64,000 bases of DNA from Sphingobium lactosutens (GCF_013393185.1 NZ_QJQX01000061.1:24769-88768); one strand, 5' to 3'; positions 34,710-44,645 are shown, numbered from the stretch's first letter. Notes: a model not told the origin generated them from the sequence alone. Numbers and translations: made by a program.

Positions 34710-35501
34710 ATGAGCAGTGCAAAAAACAAGAAATCCTTATCGCCCTATGCCGATGCGCTTTTTGGCGCTCTGGAAAGGCGTGATGCGATCCCGCCAATCG
34801 ACGACGGCACGCTGTCGATCGACGATGCCTATGCGATTTCGCTCGATTTGCTGAACCGGCGCCGTGGGCGAGGCGAGCGGGTCGTTGGCAAGAAGATCGG
34901 CGTCACTTCGAAGGCGGTTCAATCGATGCTGGGTGTTAACCAGCCCGACTTCGGCTTCCTCACCGACAGGATGTGGGTAAAAGGAGAGACGATCGACATC
35001 ACAGCCGCGGGCCTCATCCAGCCACGGGCTGAGGCCGAGATCGCTTTCATCCTTCGGGATTCGCTGCGCGGGCCCAGGATCACCGCCGAGCAGGTGATCG
35101 CAGCGACCGGCAGCATCGCGCCCTGTTTCGAGATCGTCGACAGCCGGATCGCCGACTGGAAGATCGGTATCATCGATACGATCGCGGACAATGCGTCGTG
35201 CGGTGTTTTCCTCCTGGGGGTGGAGCGCGCCGATGCGTCCGCACACGATCTTCCCGCGCTTCGTGTGACCGTGACAAAGAATGGAGAGCCGCTGTCCGAG
35301 GGCCTTGGTTCGGCGGTTCAGGGTTCCCCGGCAGAGGCTGTTGCGTGGCTTGCCAACACGCTCGGCAGCTACGGCGTAACGCTCGATGCGGGCGATGTGA
35401 TCTTGTCAGGGTCGCTCGTGCCGCTGGAGCCCGCGGCAGCGGGCGATGTTTTTGAAATGGAATTGCACGGAATCGGGTGCTGTACGGCCCGCTTCGTCTG
35501 A
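34710..35501 (+). CDS. mhpD: 2-Hydroxypenta-2,4-dienoate (2-keto-4-pentenoate) hydratase
   Basis: 263 residues from ATG 34710; a TTG two codons earlier is possible. FAH-fold hydratase: [34 protein letters not shown] with metal-binding Glu residues, and [10 protein letters not shown]. It hydrates the dienoate released by the C-C hydrolase to 4-hydroxy-2-oxovalerate. First gene of the lower meta-cleavage operon, 59 bases after a regulon motif. Weak ribosome site. Confidence 0.9.
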   Translation: MSSAKNKKSLSPYADALFGALERRDAIPPIDDGTLSIDDAYAISLDLLNRRRGRGERVVGKKIGVTSKAVQSMLGVNQPDFGFLTDRMWVKGETIDITAAGLIQPRAEAEIAFILRDSLRGPRITAEQVIAATGSIAPCFEIVDSRIADWKIGIIDTIADNASCGVFLLGVERADASAHDLPALRVTVTKNGEPLSEGLGSAVQGSPAEAVAWLANTLGSYGVTLDAGDVILSGSLVPLEPAAAGDVFEMELHGIGCCTARFV

Positions 35502-35511
35502 GGAATTGAAC

Positions 35512-36450
35512 ATGGCACGACTCAAAGCAGCGATTATCGGATCGGGCAATATCGGAACCGACCTGATGATCAAGATGATCAGATATCCGCAGAACATGGA
35601 ACTGGTGGCGGTGGTGGGCATTGACCCGGCCTCTGAGGGACTGGCGATGGCGCGGGATCGCGGCATCGCGACGACGCATGAGGGGATCGAAGGGCTGAGA
35701 AAGATGCCGATCTATCCCGAGGTCGGTATCGTGTTCGATGCCACCTCCGCTTATGCGCATCGGGTTCATGACGCGGCGCTCCAGGCGGACGGCAAGCAGG
35801 TCGTCGATCTGACTCCCGCGGCAATCGGACCGTTCACCGTGCCGCCAGTAAACATGGAGGCGCATCTCGATCAGGGAAACGTCAATATGGTGACCTGCGG
35901 CGGACAGGCGACGATTCCGATGGTGGCAGCGGTCAGCCGGGTCGCGACGGTCCATTACGCTGAGATTGTCGCATCGGTTTCCTCGCGTTCCGCGGGGCCA
36001 GGTACGCGCGCGAACATCGACGAGTTCACGCGGACAACTGCGCGCGCGATCGAGGACGTGGGCGGCGCCGTACGGGGAAAGGCGATCATCATCCTGAACC
36101 CTGCCGAACCGCCGATGATCATGCGCGATACGGTGTTCACCCTATCGGAAGGTGCCGACGAGGATGCTATCCGCGCATCGGTGCAAAAGATGGTTGGCGA
36201 GGTACAGAAATACGTGCCCGGCTATCGATTGAAGCAGGAAGTGCAGTTCGAGCGCTTCGGCGACAATAACCGGCTCAAGATACCGGGGCGTGGCGAATTT
36301 TCAGGGATTAAGACCTCGATCTTTCTCGAGGTGGAAGGGGCGGGCGACTATTTGCCAAGCTATTCTGGCAATCTCGACATCATGACTGCCGCCGCGAAGG
36401 CCACTGGCGAGCTGCTCGCCCAGCGGCGTCTTGCCGCCATGGCCGCGTGA
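35512..36450 (+). CDS. mhpF: Acylating acetaldehyde dehydrogenase
   Basis: 312 residues. [13 protein letters not shown]ossmann motif, catalytic C129 in [11 protein letters not shown], and the aldolase-interface tail typical of MhpF/DmpF. Converts the aldehyde channelled from the aldolase to acyl-CoA with NAD+ and CoA. TGAGGA before the ATG. The following aldolase gene is coupled closely, matching the known MhpE-MhpF complex. Confidence 0.93.
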   Translation: MARLKAAIIGSGNIGTDLMIKMIRYPQNMELVAVVGIDPASEGLAMARDRGIATTHEGIEGLRKMPIYPEVGIVFDATSAYAHRVHDAALQADGKQVVDLTPAAIGPFTVPPVNMEAHLDQGNVNMVTCGGQATIPMVAAVSRVATVHYAEIVASVSSRSAGPGTRANIDEFTRTTARAIEDVGGAVRGKAIIILNPAEPPMIMRDTVFTLSEGADEDAIRASVQKMVGEVQKYVPGYRLKQEVQFERFGDNNRLKIPGRGEFSGIKTSIFLEVEGAGDYLPSYSGNLDIMTAAAKATGELLAQRRLAAMAA

Positions 36451-36464
36451 GGGGGATCAGCGCA

Positions 36465-37520
36465 ATGGCAAGTTTCGATGTCGATGCGGGCGCAAAGCTC
36501 TACATCCAGGATGTGACACTCCGCGACGGGATGCATGCAATCCGGCACATGTACGGGATTGACCACGTCCGCGCAATCGCCAAGGCGCTGGACATGGCGG
36601 GCGTCGATGCGATCGAGGTCGCGCATGGGGATGGCCTCTCGGGTGCAAGCTTCAACTATGGCTTTGGCGCGCACACAGACTGGGAGTGGCTGGAAGCCGT
36701 GGCGGATGTCCTGGAGAGGTCGGTCCTGACGACGCTTATCCTGCCGGGCCTCGGGACGGTGGAGGATCTGAAGCGAGCTTATGGAATTGGCGTTCGGTCG
36801 GTGCGGGTAGCGACGCATTGCACCGAGGCTGACGTCTCGAAACAGCATATCGGGATTGCGCGTGACCTCGGCATGGACGTGTCAGGTTTTCTGATGATGA
36901 GCCACATGGTCGAGCCCGAGGCGCTTGCGCAGCAGGCACTGCTGATGGAGAGCTACGGCGCGCAGTGCGTCTATGTGACGGACAGCGGCGGCGCGCTGGA
37001 TATGGACGGGATCCGGGCACGGCTCCGCGCTTATGATCAGGTGCTGAAGCCGGACACGCAGCGCGGCATGCATGCCCATCATAATCTATCGCTCGGCGTG
37101 GCGAACTCGATCGTAGCGGCGCAGGAGGGTGCGGTGCGGATCGATGCCAGCCTCGCGGGTATGGGAGCAGGTGCGGGTAACGCGCCGCTCGAGGTCTTCA
37201 TTGCGGCCGTCGATCGCAAAGGCTGGAACCATGGCTGCGACACGATGAGCCTGATGGACGCCGCGGAGGATCTGGTCCGACCGTTGCAGGATCGGCCGGT
37301 CCGCGTCGACCGCGAGACGCTCACGCTGGGCTATGCGGGTGTCTATTCGTCCTTTCTGCGCCATGCCGAAAAAGCTGCTCACATCTACGGCTTGGATACC
37401 CGTGCAATCCTCGTCGAGCTGGGACGTCGGAAGATGGTTGGTGGCCAGGAAGATATGATCGTCGATGTTGCGCTCGATATGCAACGCGCACTCGCAACCG
37501 CCCGCCGAGCCGGAGGCTGA
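36465..37520 (+). CDS. mhpE: 4-Hydroxy-2-oxovalerate aldolase
   Basis: 351 residues from ATG 36465 with GAGGGGG upstream; a GTG at 36447 overlaps the mhpF stop and is less likely. DRE-TIM-type class II aldolase: [13 protein letters not shown] with the conserved R20-D21, and the metal histidines in [11 protein letters not shown]-terminal segment with [11 protein letters not shown] binds the dehydrogenase. Yields pyruvate and acetaldehyde (or a homologue if the ring is substituted). Confidence 0.94.
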   Translation: MASFDVDAGAKLYIQDVTLRDGMHAIRHMYGIDHVRAIAKALDMAGVDAIEVAHGDGLSGASFNYGFGAHTDWEWLEAVADVLERSVLTTLILPGLGTVEDLKRAYGIGVRSVRVATHCTEADVSKQHIGIARDLGMDVSGFLMMSHMVEPEALAQQALLMESYGAQCVYVTDSGGALDMDGIRARLRAYDQVLKPDTQRGMHAHHNLSLGVANSIVAAQEGAVRIDASLAGMGAGAGNAPLEVFIAAVDRKGWNHGCDTMSLMDAAEDLVRPLQDRPVRVDRETLTLGYAGVYSSFLRHAEKAAHIYGLDTRAILVELGRRKMVGGQEDMIVDVALDMQRALATARRAGG

Positions 37521-37521
37521 C

Positions 37522-37794
37522 ATGTTTCTCGTCGTCACGAAATTGCGCTTCCCGTCCCGTGAGGAAGCCGAAGCGCTGGTGCCGCAAGAGAAGATCGTTT
37601 TCGGTCGGCTCGTTGCGGAAGGCAAAATCCTTGAAGGCTATCTTGCCGAGGATCGGACGACCGAATGGCTTATCGTGGCTGCCTCGAGCGAACACGAGGC
37701 CCGGAAAGTACTCGACGAATTACCCATGGCACACTGGTTCGAATATGAAAGTTTCATTCGAATAGCGCGCCTTACAGAACAGGAGTCCGATTGA
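37522..37794 (+). CDS. Muconolactone isomerase-like / YciI-like small protein
   Basis: 90 residues, dimeric alpha/beta-barrel fold: MFLVVTKLRFPS, GRLVAEGKILEGYLA, and LPMAHWFEYESF, the last resembling the LP-L-x-x-W/F motif of muconolactone isomerase. GGAGG before the ATG. A typical mhp operon lacks it. Function here unknown; isomerisation of an unsaturated lactone or diacid is possible. Confidence 0.68.
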   Translation: MFLVVTKLRFPSREEAEALVPQEKIVFGRLVAEGKILEGYLAEDRTTEWLIVAASSEHEARKVLDELPMAHWFEYESFIRIARLTEQESD

Positions 37795-38177
37795 TGGAAA
37801 GTGAAAAATTCGAAGCAGGATTGGCCGTTCGGAAAGCCGTGCTGGGGTCCGACTATGTCGAGCGTTCGCTCGCGTCAGCGGATGAATTCAGCATGCCGTT
37901 TCAAAAGCTCGTTACGGAATATTGCTGGGGTGAGGTTTGGACTCGCGATGGCCTCGACCGTCCGTCCCGCAGCATCATCAACATCGCGATGCTCGTTGCG
38001 CTCAACAGGAACGCGGAACTCCGTTTGCATATCGGCGGCGCCCTGACCAATGGCGTCACCCCAGAGCAGATCCGCGAGGTATTGCTGCAAACTACAATCT
38101 ATTGCGGCGTACCCGCGGCGCTCGAGGGCTTTCGGATCGCGCGCGAGGTATTTGCTGAGCGGGCATCCCAGGGATGA
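37794..38177 (+). CDS. Carboxymuconolactone decarboxylase family protein
   Basis: 127 residues, start in a TGATG overlap with the previous gene. PcaC-like all-helical fold: FQKLVTEYCWGEVWTRDGLDRPSRS, NIAMLVALNR, ELRLHIGGALTNGVTPEQI and YCGVPAALEG. This is the 4-carboxymuconolactone decarboxylase subgroup, not the AhpD type (no CxxC). Together with the isomerase-like gene before it, it suggests a lactone branch inside this operon. Confidence 0.82.
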   Translation: MESEKFEAGLAVRKAVLGSDYVERSLASADEFSMPFQKLVTEYCWGEVWTRDGLDRPSRSIINIAMLVALNRNAELRLHIGGALTNGVTPEQIREVLLQTTIYCGVPAALEGFRIAREVFAERASQG

Positions 38178-39088
38178 ATGCGAGCAAGATCAGCCCGCCG
38201 GCGGCCATCGCGTTCATCGGATTGGGCAATATGGGCTTTCCGATGGCCGGCCGTTTGCGGGCCGCTGGCTTCCAGGTCCGGGGCTACGATGCAAATTCTG
38301 CGGTTGTCCGCAGTTTTTATGGTGACGGAGGCGTGCAGCCTACGAATGCCGCCAAAGCCATCAGTGGCGCAGCCGTCGTCATTACCATGCTGCCGACTGG
38401 GGCTTCAGTGAGGGGTGTGTTGCTCGAGGATGCCTGCCTGGCTGCCATCCAGACTCAACGGCCCTTGTTGATCGACATGAGCTCCAGTGCTCCGGCCGAT
38501 ACGCTGGCTCTATGGAAGATACTCGAGCCGTCCGGCATATGCCTGATAGATGCTCCCGTTTCGGGAGGCGTGGTTCGCGCGCAGTCGGGCGCGCTTGCAA
38601 TCATGGCCGGTGGAGACGCCGAAACGCTGGATCGTTTGAAGACAGTTCTCGATGCCATCGGGACATCGCTCATCCATTGTGGTCCACTGGGCGCCGGGCA
38701 TGCGATGAAAGCGCTGAACAACTATGTTTCGGCTGCCGGATTGGTTGCCGCGATCGAGGCGGTCCGTGTTGCGGAGCGTTTCGGTATCGATCCGGAACGC
38801 GCCGTCGATGTCCTGAATGCGTCAACAGGTTCCAATAACTCCACCCAGAACAAGATAAAGCAGTTCGTCCTGAATGGCCGGTATGATTCCGGTTTTTCCA
38901 TCGGTCTGATGGCGAAGGACCTTGCCACTTCGGCGGCGCTCGCCTCAAGCCTCGCGGCACCATTTCCTCAGCTTCTTCGATATTCGAAGCTTTGGAGCGA
39001 CGCTGAAAAGCATCTTGGATCCACGCAGGATCATACCGCGATGGATGTCTACTTGCGCGAGACCTTGTCGACAGAACAGGCCAGCTAA
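38174..39088 (+). CDS. 3-Hydroxyisobutyrate dehydrogenase family NAD-dependent oxidoreductase
   Basis: 304 residues, ATGA overlap with the preceding gene. FIGLGNMGFPMAGRL dinucleotide motif, DAPVSGGVVRAQSGAL substrate loop, GPLGAGHAMKALNNY with catalytic Lys, and GFSIGLMAKDL. The family oxidises 3-hydroxy acids such as 3-hydroxyisobutyrate, tartronate semialdehyde or 2-(hydroxymethyl)glutarate. A methyl-branched hydroxy acid fits the rest of the cluster, but the substrate is not determined. Confidence 0.87.
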   Translation: MNASKISPPAAIAFIGLGNMGFPMAGRLRAAGFQVRGYDANSAVVRSFYGDGGVQPTNAAKAISGAAVVITMLPTGASVRGVLLEDACLAAIQTQRPLLIDMSSSAPADTLALWKILEPSGICLIDAPVSGGVVRAQSGALAIMAGGDAETLDRLKTVLDAIGTSLIHCGPLGAGHAMKALNNYVSAAGLVAAIEAVRVAERFGIDPERAVDVLNASTGSNNSTQNKIKQFVLNGRYDSGFSIGLMAKDLATSAALASSLAAPFPQLLRYSKLWSDAEKHLGSTQDHTAMDVYLRETLSTEQAS

Positions 39089-39176
39089 CTCGGGGCCGTT
39101 CGCATGCCCTTTATAGGTTACTGACAGTCTGAACAGCGCTGCCGGCTTATCGGGATATTGTTTGGAGGAGGCTGCG

Positions 39177-39941
39177 ATGAGCAAACGACTGGCTGATAAA
39201 GTTTGCGTGATCACGGGCACCGGCGGCACCATGGGACGTTGCGCAGCCCGATTATTTGCGTCCGAAGGGGCGCTCGTCGTGGGATGCGACATCAACGCCT
39301 CCGCCGCGGCGAAGACCGTCGCCGCTGTTCAAGCCGATGGCAATGACATGATGTCTATCCATCCGTGCGATCTTACCGATGCGGAGTCGGCGCGGGCACT
39401 CATCGCAGCCGCAATCGAACGTCACGGGAAGATCGACGTTCTCTATAATAACTGCGGCATGGCCTATTTCGAATGGTTCCCCAAAATGCCGCACGAACTC
39501 TTCAAAAAGACGATATCCGAGGAGCTCGATGTTTATTTTCATGTGACGCAAGCTGCTTGGCCCCATCTGGTTGCCGCAGCAGGGGCATCGGTAATCAATG
39601 TCGCTTCCGCCTCAGCGAAAATTCCTTTCAAAGTATTGCCCGCTGCAGCGCACATGGCGGCAAAAGGGGCAGTTCTAGCCTGGTCTCGCCAACTCGCCAT
39701 GGAAGGGGGACCTCATGGAATCCGGGTAAATACAATCTCACCCGGCGTCGTCGAAACTAATCAAACCAGACAATTCATCTCAGACCCTGCATGGTGGGGA
39801 CCGATGCGCGATAAACTAATGATCCAAAGGCCTGGTCAACCGGATGATATCGTTCCGGCTGCAATCTATCTGGCGTCGGAAGAATCTCGCTGGGTGACGG
39901 GAGCTGACTTGGCAATCGATGGTGGTGCTAGTGCCTGGTGA
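39177..39941 (+). CDS. SDR family protein with His in place of the catalytic Tyr
   Basis: 254 residues from ATG 39177 with GGAGGAGG upstream. Rossmann loop ITGTGGTMG, NNCG, serine in NVASASAK. The YxxxK motif reads AHMAAKGAV: Lys is kept but the Tyr is His (codon CAC). A subgroup of SDRs with HxAxK appears to exist, so this may be a family trait rather than damage. C-terminal VTGADLAIDGGASAW is intact. Could be a low-activity or lyase-like SDR. Confidence 0.83.
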   Translation: MSKRLADKVCVITGTGGTMGRCAARLFASEGALVVGCDINASAAAKTVAAVQADGNDMMSIHPCDLTDAESARALIAAAIERHGKIDVLYNNCGMAYFEWFPKMPHELFKKTISEELDVYFHVTQAAWPHLVAAAGASVINVASASAKIPFKVLPAAAHMAAKGAVLAWSRQLAMEGGPHGIRVNTISPGVVETNQTRQFISDPAWWGPMRDKLMIQRPGQPDDIVPAAIYLASEESRWVTGADLAIDGGASAW

Positions 39942-39956
39942 AGGAGGCGCACGCGA

Positions 39957-41072
39957 TTGATTGCACCAGGCAAGAACAAAGCTCCAAGCAAACGGCTGGG
40001 TTCGTCCCGGCCCGTTGAGGCGCATCCTGCCTGGAGCAGCCGACCGCCATCCAAGGGGTCTCATTCGCTGGGTGAGAGGCTTAAGCTCGTCGATTGGCAG
40101 GATCTTGAACTCTTCCTCGAAGTCGTCGAAGCAGGCAGCGTGCGGGCGGGCGCCGCCGCGACCCGCCATACCGTCGCTACGATCCGGCGTCGCATCGGGC
40201 GCATTGAGGACAAGCTCGGCGAGGCAGTTGCGAAGCGCGGTCCGTCGGGCCTCAAAATGACACAGGTTGGGACACGCCTTTTGTCGATCGCCCGCGAGAT
40301 GCGGCGTTTGCGTCTAAGCCTTGAAGCCGAGGATGAAGCGGAGGTTGGCCGGGAGCGCGTACGCATCGCCGTAACGGAAGGTCTGGGCACCTATTGGCTG
40401 ATGCCGCGCCTCGTCGAGTTCCAGAGCGACCATCCCGAACTCGACATTCTCCTGCACTGCGACATGCAGCGCAGCGATGTGGCGGGCGGCGCTTGCGATG
40501 TCGCCATCCAGCTGGAGATGCCTAAGGACGCCCGGACAGTGGTCGAACGCCTCGGCGCCTTGCACCTGATGCCTTTCGCCTCGGATCGCTATCTTCGGGA
40601 AGCGGGCATGCCCAAATCCATCGATGAATGGCCTCAGCATCGGCTCGTCTGGCAGGAAGCCGATCAGGTCGCCTCGAATCTTCTCCCCTTTGTGCTGGGA
40701 ACAAGCGAGACGCGCGATCTTATCGCGCTTCGCACCAACAGCAGCTCCGCGCATTTTCGGGCGATCGCGAGCGGCGGCGGCATCGGAATTCTGCCGACGT
40801 ATGCGCGCGCCGTCAGCCGGCGCGTGCGGCCGCTGGACATCGGCGTTCAACTGCGGCGTGAAATCTTCTGCGTTTTCAACGCAGAGCGCCAAGCCTGTTC
40901 CGGCGTTCAGCTCGTCGTAGCTTGGCTTCGGAAAAGTTTCAATGGCGGAGCTTTTCCCTGGTTCGCTGACGACTTCGTCCATCCCCGCGATTTCGAGCCG
41001 GTAATCTCCTCGCCCAATGTTATTTCGATGTTCGAGGGCTTCATCGACACGCTCGACGCCGATGATGGCTGA
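39957..41072 (+). CDS. LysR family transcriptional regulator
   Basis: Up to 371 residues with a TTG start at 39957 preceded by AAGGAGG; the LysR domain itself starts near VDWQDLELFLEVVEAGS at about residue 45, so the N-terminal 40 residues are unusual and a later start is possible. Helix-turn-helix AAATRHTVATIRRRIGRIE, effector domain with RVRIAVTEGLGTYWL. Resembles the subgroup that includes sphingomonad aromatic-pathway regulators. Same strand as the preceding SDR. Confidence 0.82.
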   Translation: MIAPGKNKAPSKRLGSSRPVEAHPAWSSRPPSKGSHSLGERLKLVDWQDLELFLEVVEAGSVRAGAAATRHTVATIRRRIGRIEDKLGEAVAKRGPSGLKMTQVGTRLLSIAREMRRLRLSLEAEDEAEVGRERVRIAVTEGLGTYWLMPRLVEFQSDHPELDILLHCDMQRSDVAGGACDVAIQLEMPKDARTVVERLGALHLMPFASDRYLREAGMPKSIDEWPQHRLVWQEADQVASNLLPFVLGTSETRDLIALRTNSSSAHFRAIASGGGIGILPTYARAVSRRVRPLDIGVQLRREIFCVFNAERQACSGVQLVVAWLRKSFNGGAFPWFADDFVHPRDFEPVISSPNVISMFEGFIDTLDADDG

Positions 41073-41263
41073 TACAGGCGACCCTGCGAACACTGGAATG
41101 ATAGCAGGCGGCAAGTGCTCTAACAGAAAAATGGCTCCGGATTTCCATTTGGCATCTCGGTCGCGTGGGGCCGAAATGAGCCCACCCTGGATCGGGATAG
41201 GCTCGCGGAGAAAGCCAAAAACACGGCTATCTAGGCAACCCTTCAGAACCGGAGGGAAGCCCA

Positions 41264-41974
41264 ATGTATCACGAGAATATCCGACCGTCGCCGATCGAAG
41301 GCCTTGAGACGATGGCCTTTTCGGACCGTGTCATGCGACTCTCCGCCGGTCGCTCCGATCCTCCGCTGCCAATCCGCGCCGCTACATTGACGGAAGCGCT
41401 AGAGGCACTTTCTTATGCCCGCAACAGGCTGGGAGAGCTCGTGCCCAACCATGTCGTCGAAGCGGTGCTCGAACACAATCCCGAACTCGTTCAGCTTGTC
41501 GGGACATGTAACACGGAAGCCGCGCCGAACTTCCTGGCCTTTCTTCCTCTCAACGCCGCTGGTGCACGCGCAATCATCCAGGGGCGATTCAGCGGAAAGC
41601 AACCCGATCTCGATCTCGTCTGCAGGCCCAGTGAATCGCTCACGGCGATCTACATCTGGCTCATTCATGCGCCCTTGGCGCTTGGCCCAGCGCTGCGAGC
41701 GCTCGCTCCACTACTTCGACGCCTGGCGCCGGATGGCTGCCCGCTCTTCACCCGGGCGGCAACCGGACACACTGCCCGCCTGTTCCCCGCGATGGGCTTC
41801 TTGTCCGCAAACGATGCCTACACGAATGCCGCCGCCGACCTGCTTGTTCTTCCTCCGCGAGGGGGACTGCCGGCAATGGGCCAAGCTTCCCGGACGGCAT
41901 CCGCCTGTTCCCGGTCGCCGGAACGATCACCTATCCGACCGACCCCTGGATTGCCGAACGGATCGACGTGCTGA
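41264..41974 (+). pseudogene. Hypothetical protein truncated by rearrangement
   Basis: Begins with a good ribosome site (GGAGGGAAG) and MYHENIRPSPIEGLETMAF. About 205 residues look like a genuine globular protein (GFLSANDAY and DLLVLPPR near the break), reminiscent of plasmid-borne acetyltransferase-like hypothetical proteins. Beyond about 41880 the frame runs into a TonB receptor fragment read in the wrong frame, so the natural C-terminus is lost. Function unknown. Confidence 0.55.
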
Positions 41975-42240
41975 GCGGGCCGGCTTCGGTCCTCTATGGC
42001 CAGGGCGCGCTTGGCGGCGCGATCAACGTCATCTTGCGGCAACCCAATAGCGAACGGTTCGAGGCACAGGGCGAGATCGGTTATGGATCGCAGGACAGCT
42101 TCCACGCTGCCGCCGGCGTAGGCGGCCGTATTGGGACGATGTTCTCCTTCCGCCTCGACGGCAGCTATCGCCGGTCGGACGGCTATGTCGATCGCGTTCA
42201 ATCCAAGAGCACGCATTGTCGGGCGCGCCTGTTCACCCGC
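41891..42240 (+). pseudogene. Fragment of a TonB-dependent receptor plug/first strands
   Basis: In the frame of the GTG at 41968: FPDGIRLFPVAGTITY, ERIDVLSGPASVLYGQGALG, GAINVILRQP, then barrel-strand-like GEIGYGSQDSF and FRLDGSYRRSDGYVDRV. No signal peptide or C-terminal barrel. A frameshift follows at about 42215. The siderophore-type plug motif differs from the other receptors here, so it is an unrelated receptor. Confidence 0.75.
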
Positions 42241-42254
42241 GCGCGGCGCGACCG

Positions 42255-43035
42255 TGAAGGCGCTATCCGGTCAGCATCCGCTCGGTCGGCGAACTCATGC
42301 GGTTGTTTGGAGCCACGATCGCGGCGCTGGGAGAGGCGGTCGCGCATGGCGGCAATCCGCTGGAACTGATCGACGAGGCCGTGGGCTGGCACAGGCTGGT
42401 CGCGGCCAAGGCGCAGGTCGATGCCCTGGCCGACTTGGCGGGGGAGGATACCCTTGTCGCTGCAACCGGGCGTTATGCGACGTTGCGGCGGTTCAGCCCG
42501 GCTTTTCGCGACGCATTCACGTTCAAGGCGTCGGGAAGCGGGTCGCAACTGGTCAAAGCCATCGATGTCATCCGGTATGCAAATGCGCAAAACGCGCAGC
42601 CTGCCCGATGATGTTCCCCTACCATTTTTGCCAACCGGTAATGGAAACACCTCATAACCGAGGGCGGCCAGGTCGGCCGCCGGCGGTATGAGACAGCGGT
42701 CATGGCCACCCTGTGCGATCGGTTGCGCGCGGGATTTGGGTCGAAGGAACCCGCAATTATCGCCGCTTCGACGCCTATTTGTCGAGCCGGCGCGAGGCCG
42801 GTAAGATGGCCGACAGCCTGCCATTCCAGACCGACGCAGCCGCCTATCTGGAGGAGCGGGCGAGGAAGCTTGATTGGCGGCTGCGCCGTTTCGCCTAGCA
42901 ACTCAAGGCGAACAGGCTCGCGGGCGTGGCGCTCAAGCGCGACCGACTTAAGCTGCAACCGATGCAGGCGATTACGCCGCCCGAGGCGGAAGCCCTCGAT
43001 CGCAAGCTTGTCGCTGGCGGGTTTGTGAGCTGGCA
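42255..43035 (+). pseudogene. Tn3-family transposase remnant
   Basis: Successive frames read as parts of one TnpA: GNPLELIDEAVGWHRLVAA, LRRFSPAFRDAFTFKAS, AIDVIRYANAQNAQ, then in other frames LPDDVPLPFLP, ATLCDRLRAG, DIWVEGTRNYRRFDAYLSS..., a TAG stop at about 42897, and LKRDRLKLQPMQAITP. At least three frameshifts and one nonsense codon. The catalytic C-terminal domain and inverted repeats are not visible. Confidence 0.75.
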
Positions 43036-43178
43036 CCGCTTCGCCTGCGATTCAAGGACGGGCTGCTGCGTCGAGGCGCTCCCGCGGTCCCCACATATGA
43101 ACCCGTGCGTGTGGAATCCTGCTCGGGATCCAAGCGCACGGGTCACCTGGCAAAGGCCGGGCTGCTATCAGTCTTGCG

Positions 43179-44645
43179 CTACTTGGCGTCGCGATAATTG
43201 AGGTTCGGCGCAGCACTACCGATCATCGACTTGTAGGTATATCCGGCGCCGCCGCGCCGCTCTTCCATCTCTGCCTTGGCCGCGGCAAGAGTCGTTGGAT
43301 CCGTCATCAGTTCAGCTGCGGATAGAGCCATCGTCTTAGCAGCGAGAACCGTCGCCTTGACCCCGATAGAGCTGCCGGCCGCGGCGGCGAACTGCCAGGA
43401 ATGGCCCGGCGTCCCAGGTAGGACGGCAGCTGTAGCTAGGCTGGATGTGGGCGTGACGTAGCTTATGTCGCCGACATCTGTGGAGACGTACATCTGCTTG
43501 TCTAGGGTGAAGGGTTGAACCTTACTGATCTCGGAGATGTCAGATTTCTCCGGATTCGGCAGAGTCTTGCGAATGGCCTCCGCCCACACCAGTTCCTCGG
43601 GGCTAAGGGTGATCGTCCCCGCGCGCCGCAGGTTCTTGTCCACCACCCGGCCGAGCGTGTCGTTCTGGAGCATATCCTTGTAGGCAATGGAGACAGTGTG
43701 GTTCATCTTGGTGGCGGTTCCAAGCGCGGCGCCCTCGCCAGCCTTGACGACCCGGTTGAAGACGGCGAGTGCTTCGGCGTCCACAGGGTGACGCGTCATG
43801 TAGTCCGACTTGGCAAGGCTCGGCACGACGTTGGGAGCTTTTCCTCCATCCGAAATGATGTAGTGGATTCGCGTATCCTGAGGGACATGCTCGCGCATCA
43901 TATTGACCATGTTGTCCATCGCCTCCACGCCGTCCAGGGCTGAACGCCCCTGCTCCGGCGAGGGGCCTCCTGCTGCCGACTGGCCGACGAAGGTAAAGCG
44001 GCTGGCGATGACCGCCAGAGTACGATATTGAGCGGCTGAGTTCTCCCAGGACGGATGCCAGCTGAGCACCGCGCCGACGTCGTTGAACAAGCCATCACGA
44101 GTCATGTACACCTTGGCACCGCCCCCTTCCTCTGCGGGCGTCCCGTAGAGGCGTACCTCTCCTTGGATGTTGTTGGCCGTCATCCATTTGGAGACGGCGA
44201 TGGCGGCTCCGAGAGAGCCCGCACCCAGCAGATTATGACCGCAGGCGTGCGCCGCCTCCTTGCCTGGCCGTGGCTTCTGGCTCGGCTGCGCTGTTTGGGA
44301 GATCCCAGGCAGAGCGTCGAACTCGGCGAGCAGCCCGATCACCGGCCCGCCCGTTCCACGCTTAAAACTGGCAACGAAGGCTGTCGGCATGCCGGACACA
44401 CCTGTCTTGATGGCGAAGCCTGCCTTCTTCAATTCCGTTTGCAGCAGTGCCGCGCTCTTCTGCTCATGAAAACCGAGTTCGGCCCAGTCCCAGATCTGAA
44501 GCGCGACTTTTGACAGTTGCAACGAATAGTCATCCACGCTGGCTACAATCTGGCCGACCTGTTTGTTCGGAAGCTCCGCTCTCGCTCCGCTAGCCAAGAC
44601 TACTGTAGCGACGGCAAGCGTTGAAACTCGAGAAAATCTACGCAT
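43179..44645 (-). CDS. Secreted M20-family amidohydrolase (AbgB-like)
   Basis: 488 residues with a signal peptide (cleavage near ASGARA-E, residue 23). Metallopeptidase M20/amidohydrolase: LLAEFDALPGISQ, AHACGHNLLGAGS with metal ligands, GTPAEEGGGAKVYM with catalytic and ligand Glu, and WHPSWEN. Resembles p-aminobenzoyl-glutamate hydrolase subunit B. AAGGAG precedes the ATG. It lies downstream of an IS-interrupted TonB receptor on the same strand, so receptor and periplasmic hydrolase probably formed an uptake and processing unit for an amide or peptide. Confidence 0.88.
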   Translation of the reverse strand: MRRFSRVSTLAVATVVLASGARAELPNKQVGQIVASVDDYSLQLSKVALQIWDWAELGFHEQKSAALLQTELKKAGFAIKTGVSGMPTAFVASFKRGTGGPVIGLLAEFDALPGISQTAQPSQKPRPGKEAAHACGHNLLGAGSLGAAIAVSKWMTANNIQGEVRLYGTPAEEGGGAKVYMTRDGLFNDVGAVLSWHPSWENSAAQYRTLAVIASRFTFVGQSAAGGPSPEQGRSALDGVEAMDNMVNMMREHVPQDTRIHYIISDGGKAPNVVPSLAKSDYMTRHPVDAEALAVFNRVVKAGEGAALGTATKMNHTVSIAYKDMLQNDTLGRVVDKNLRRAGTITLSPEELVWAEAIRKTLPNPEKSDISEISKVQPFTLDKQMYVSTDVGDISYVTPTSSLATAAVLPGTPGHSWQFAAAAGSSIGVKATVLAAKTMALSAAELMTDPTTLAAAKAEMEERRGGAGYTYKSMIGSAAPNLNYRDAK

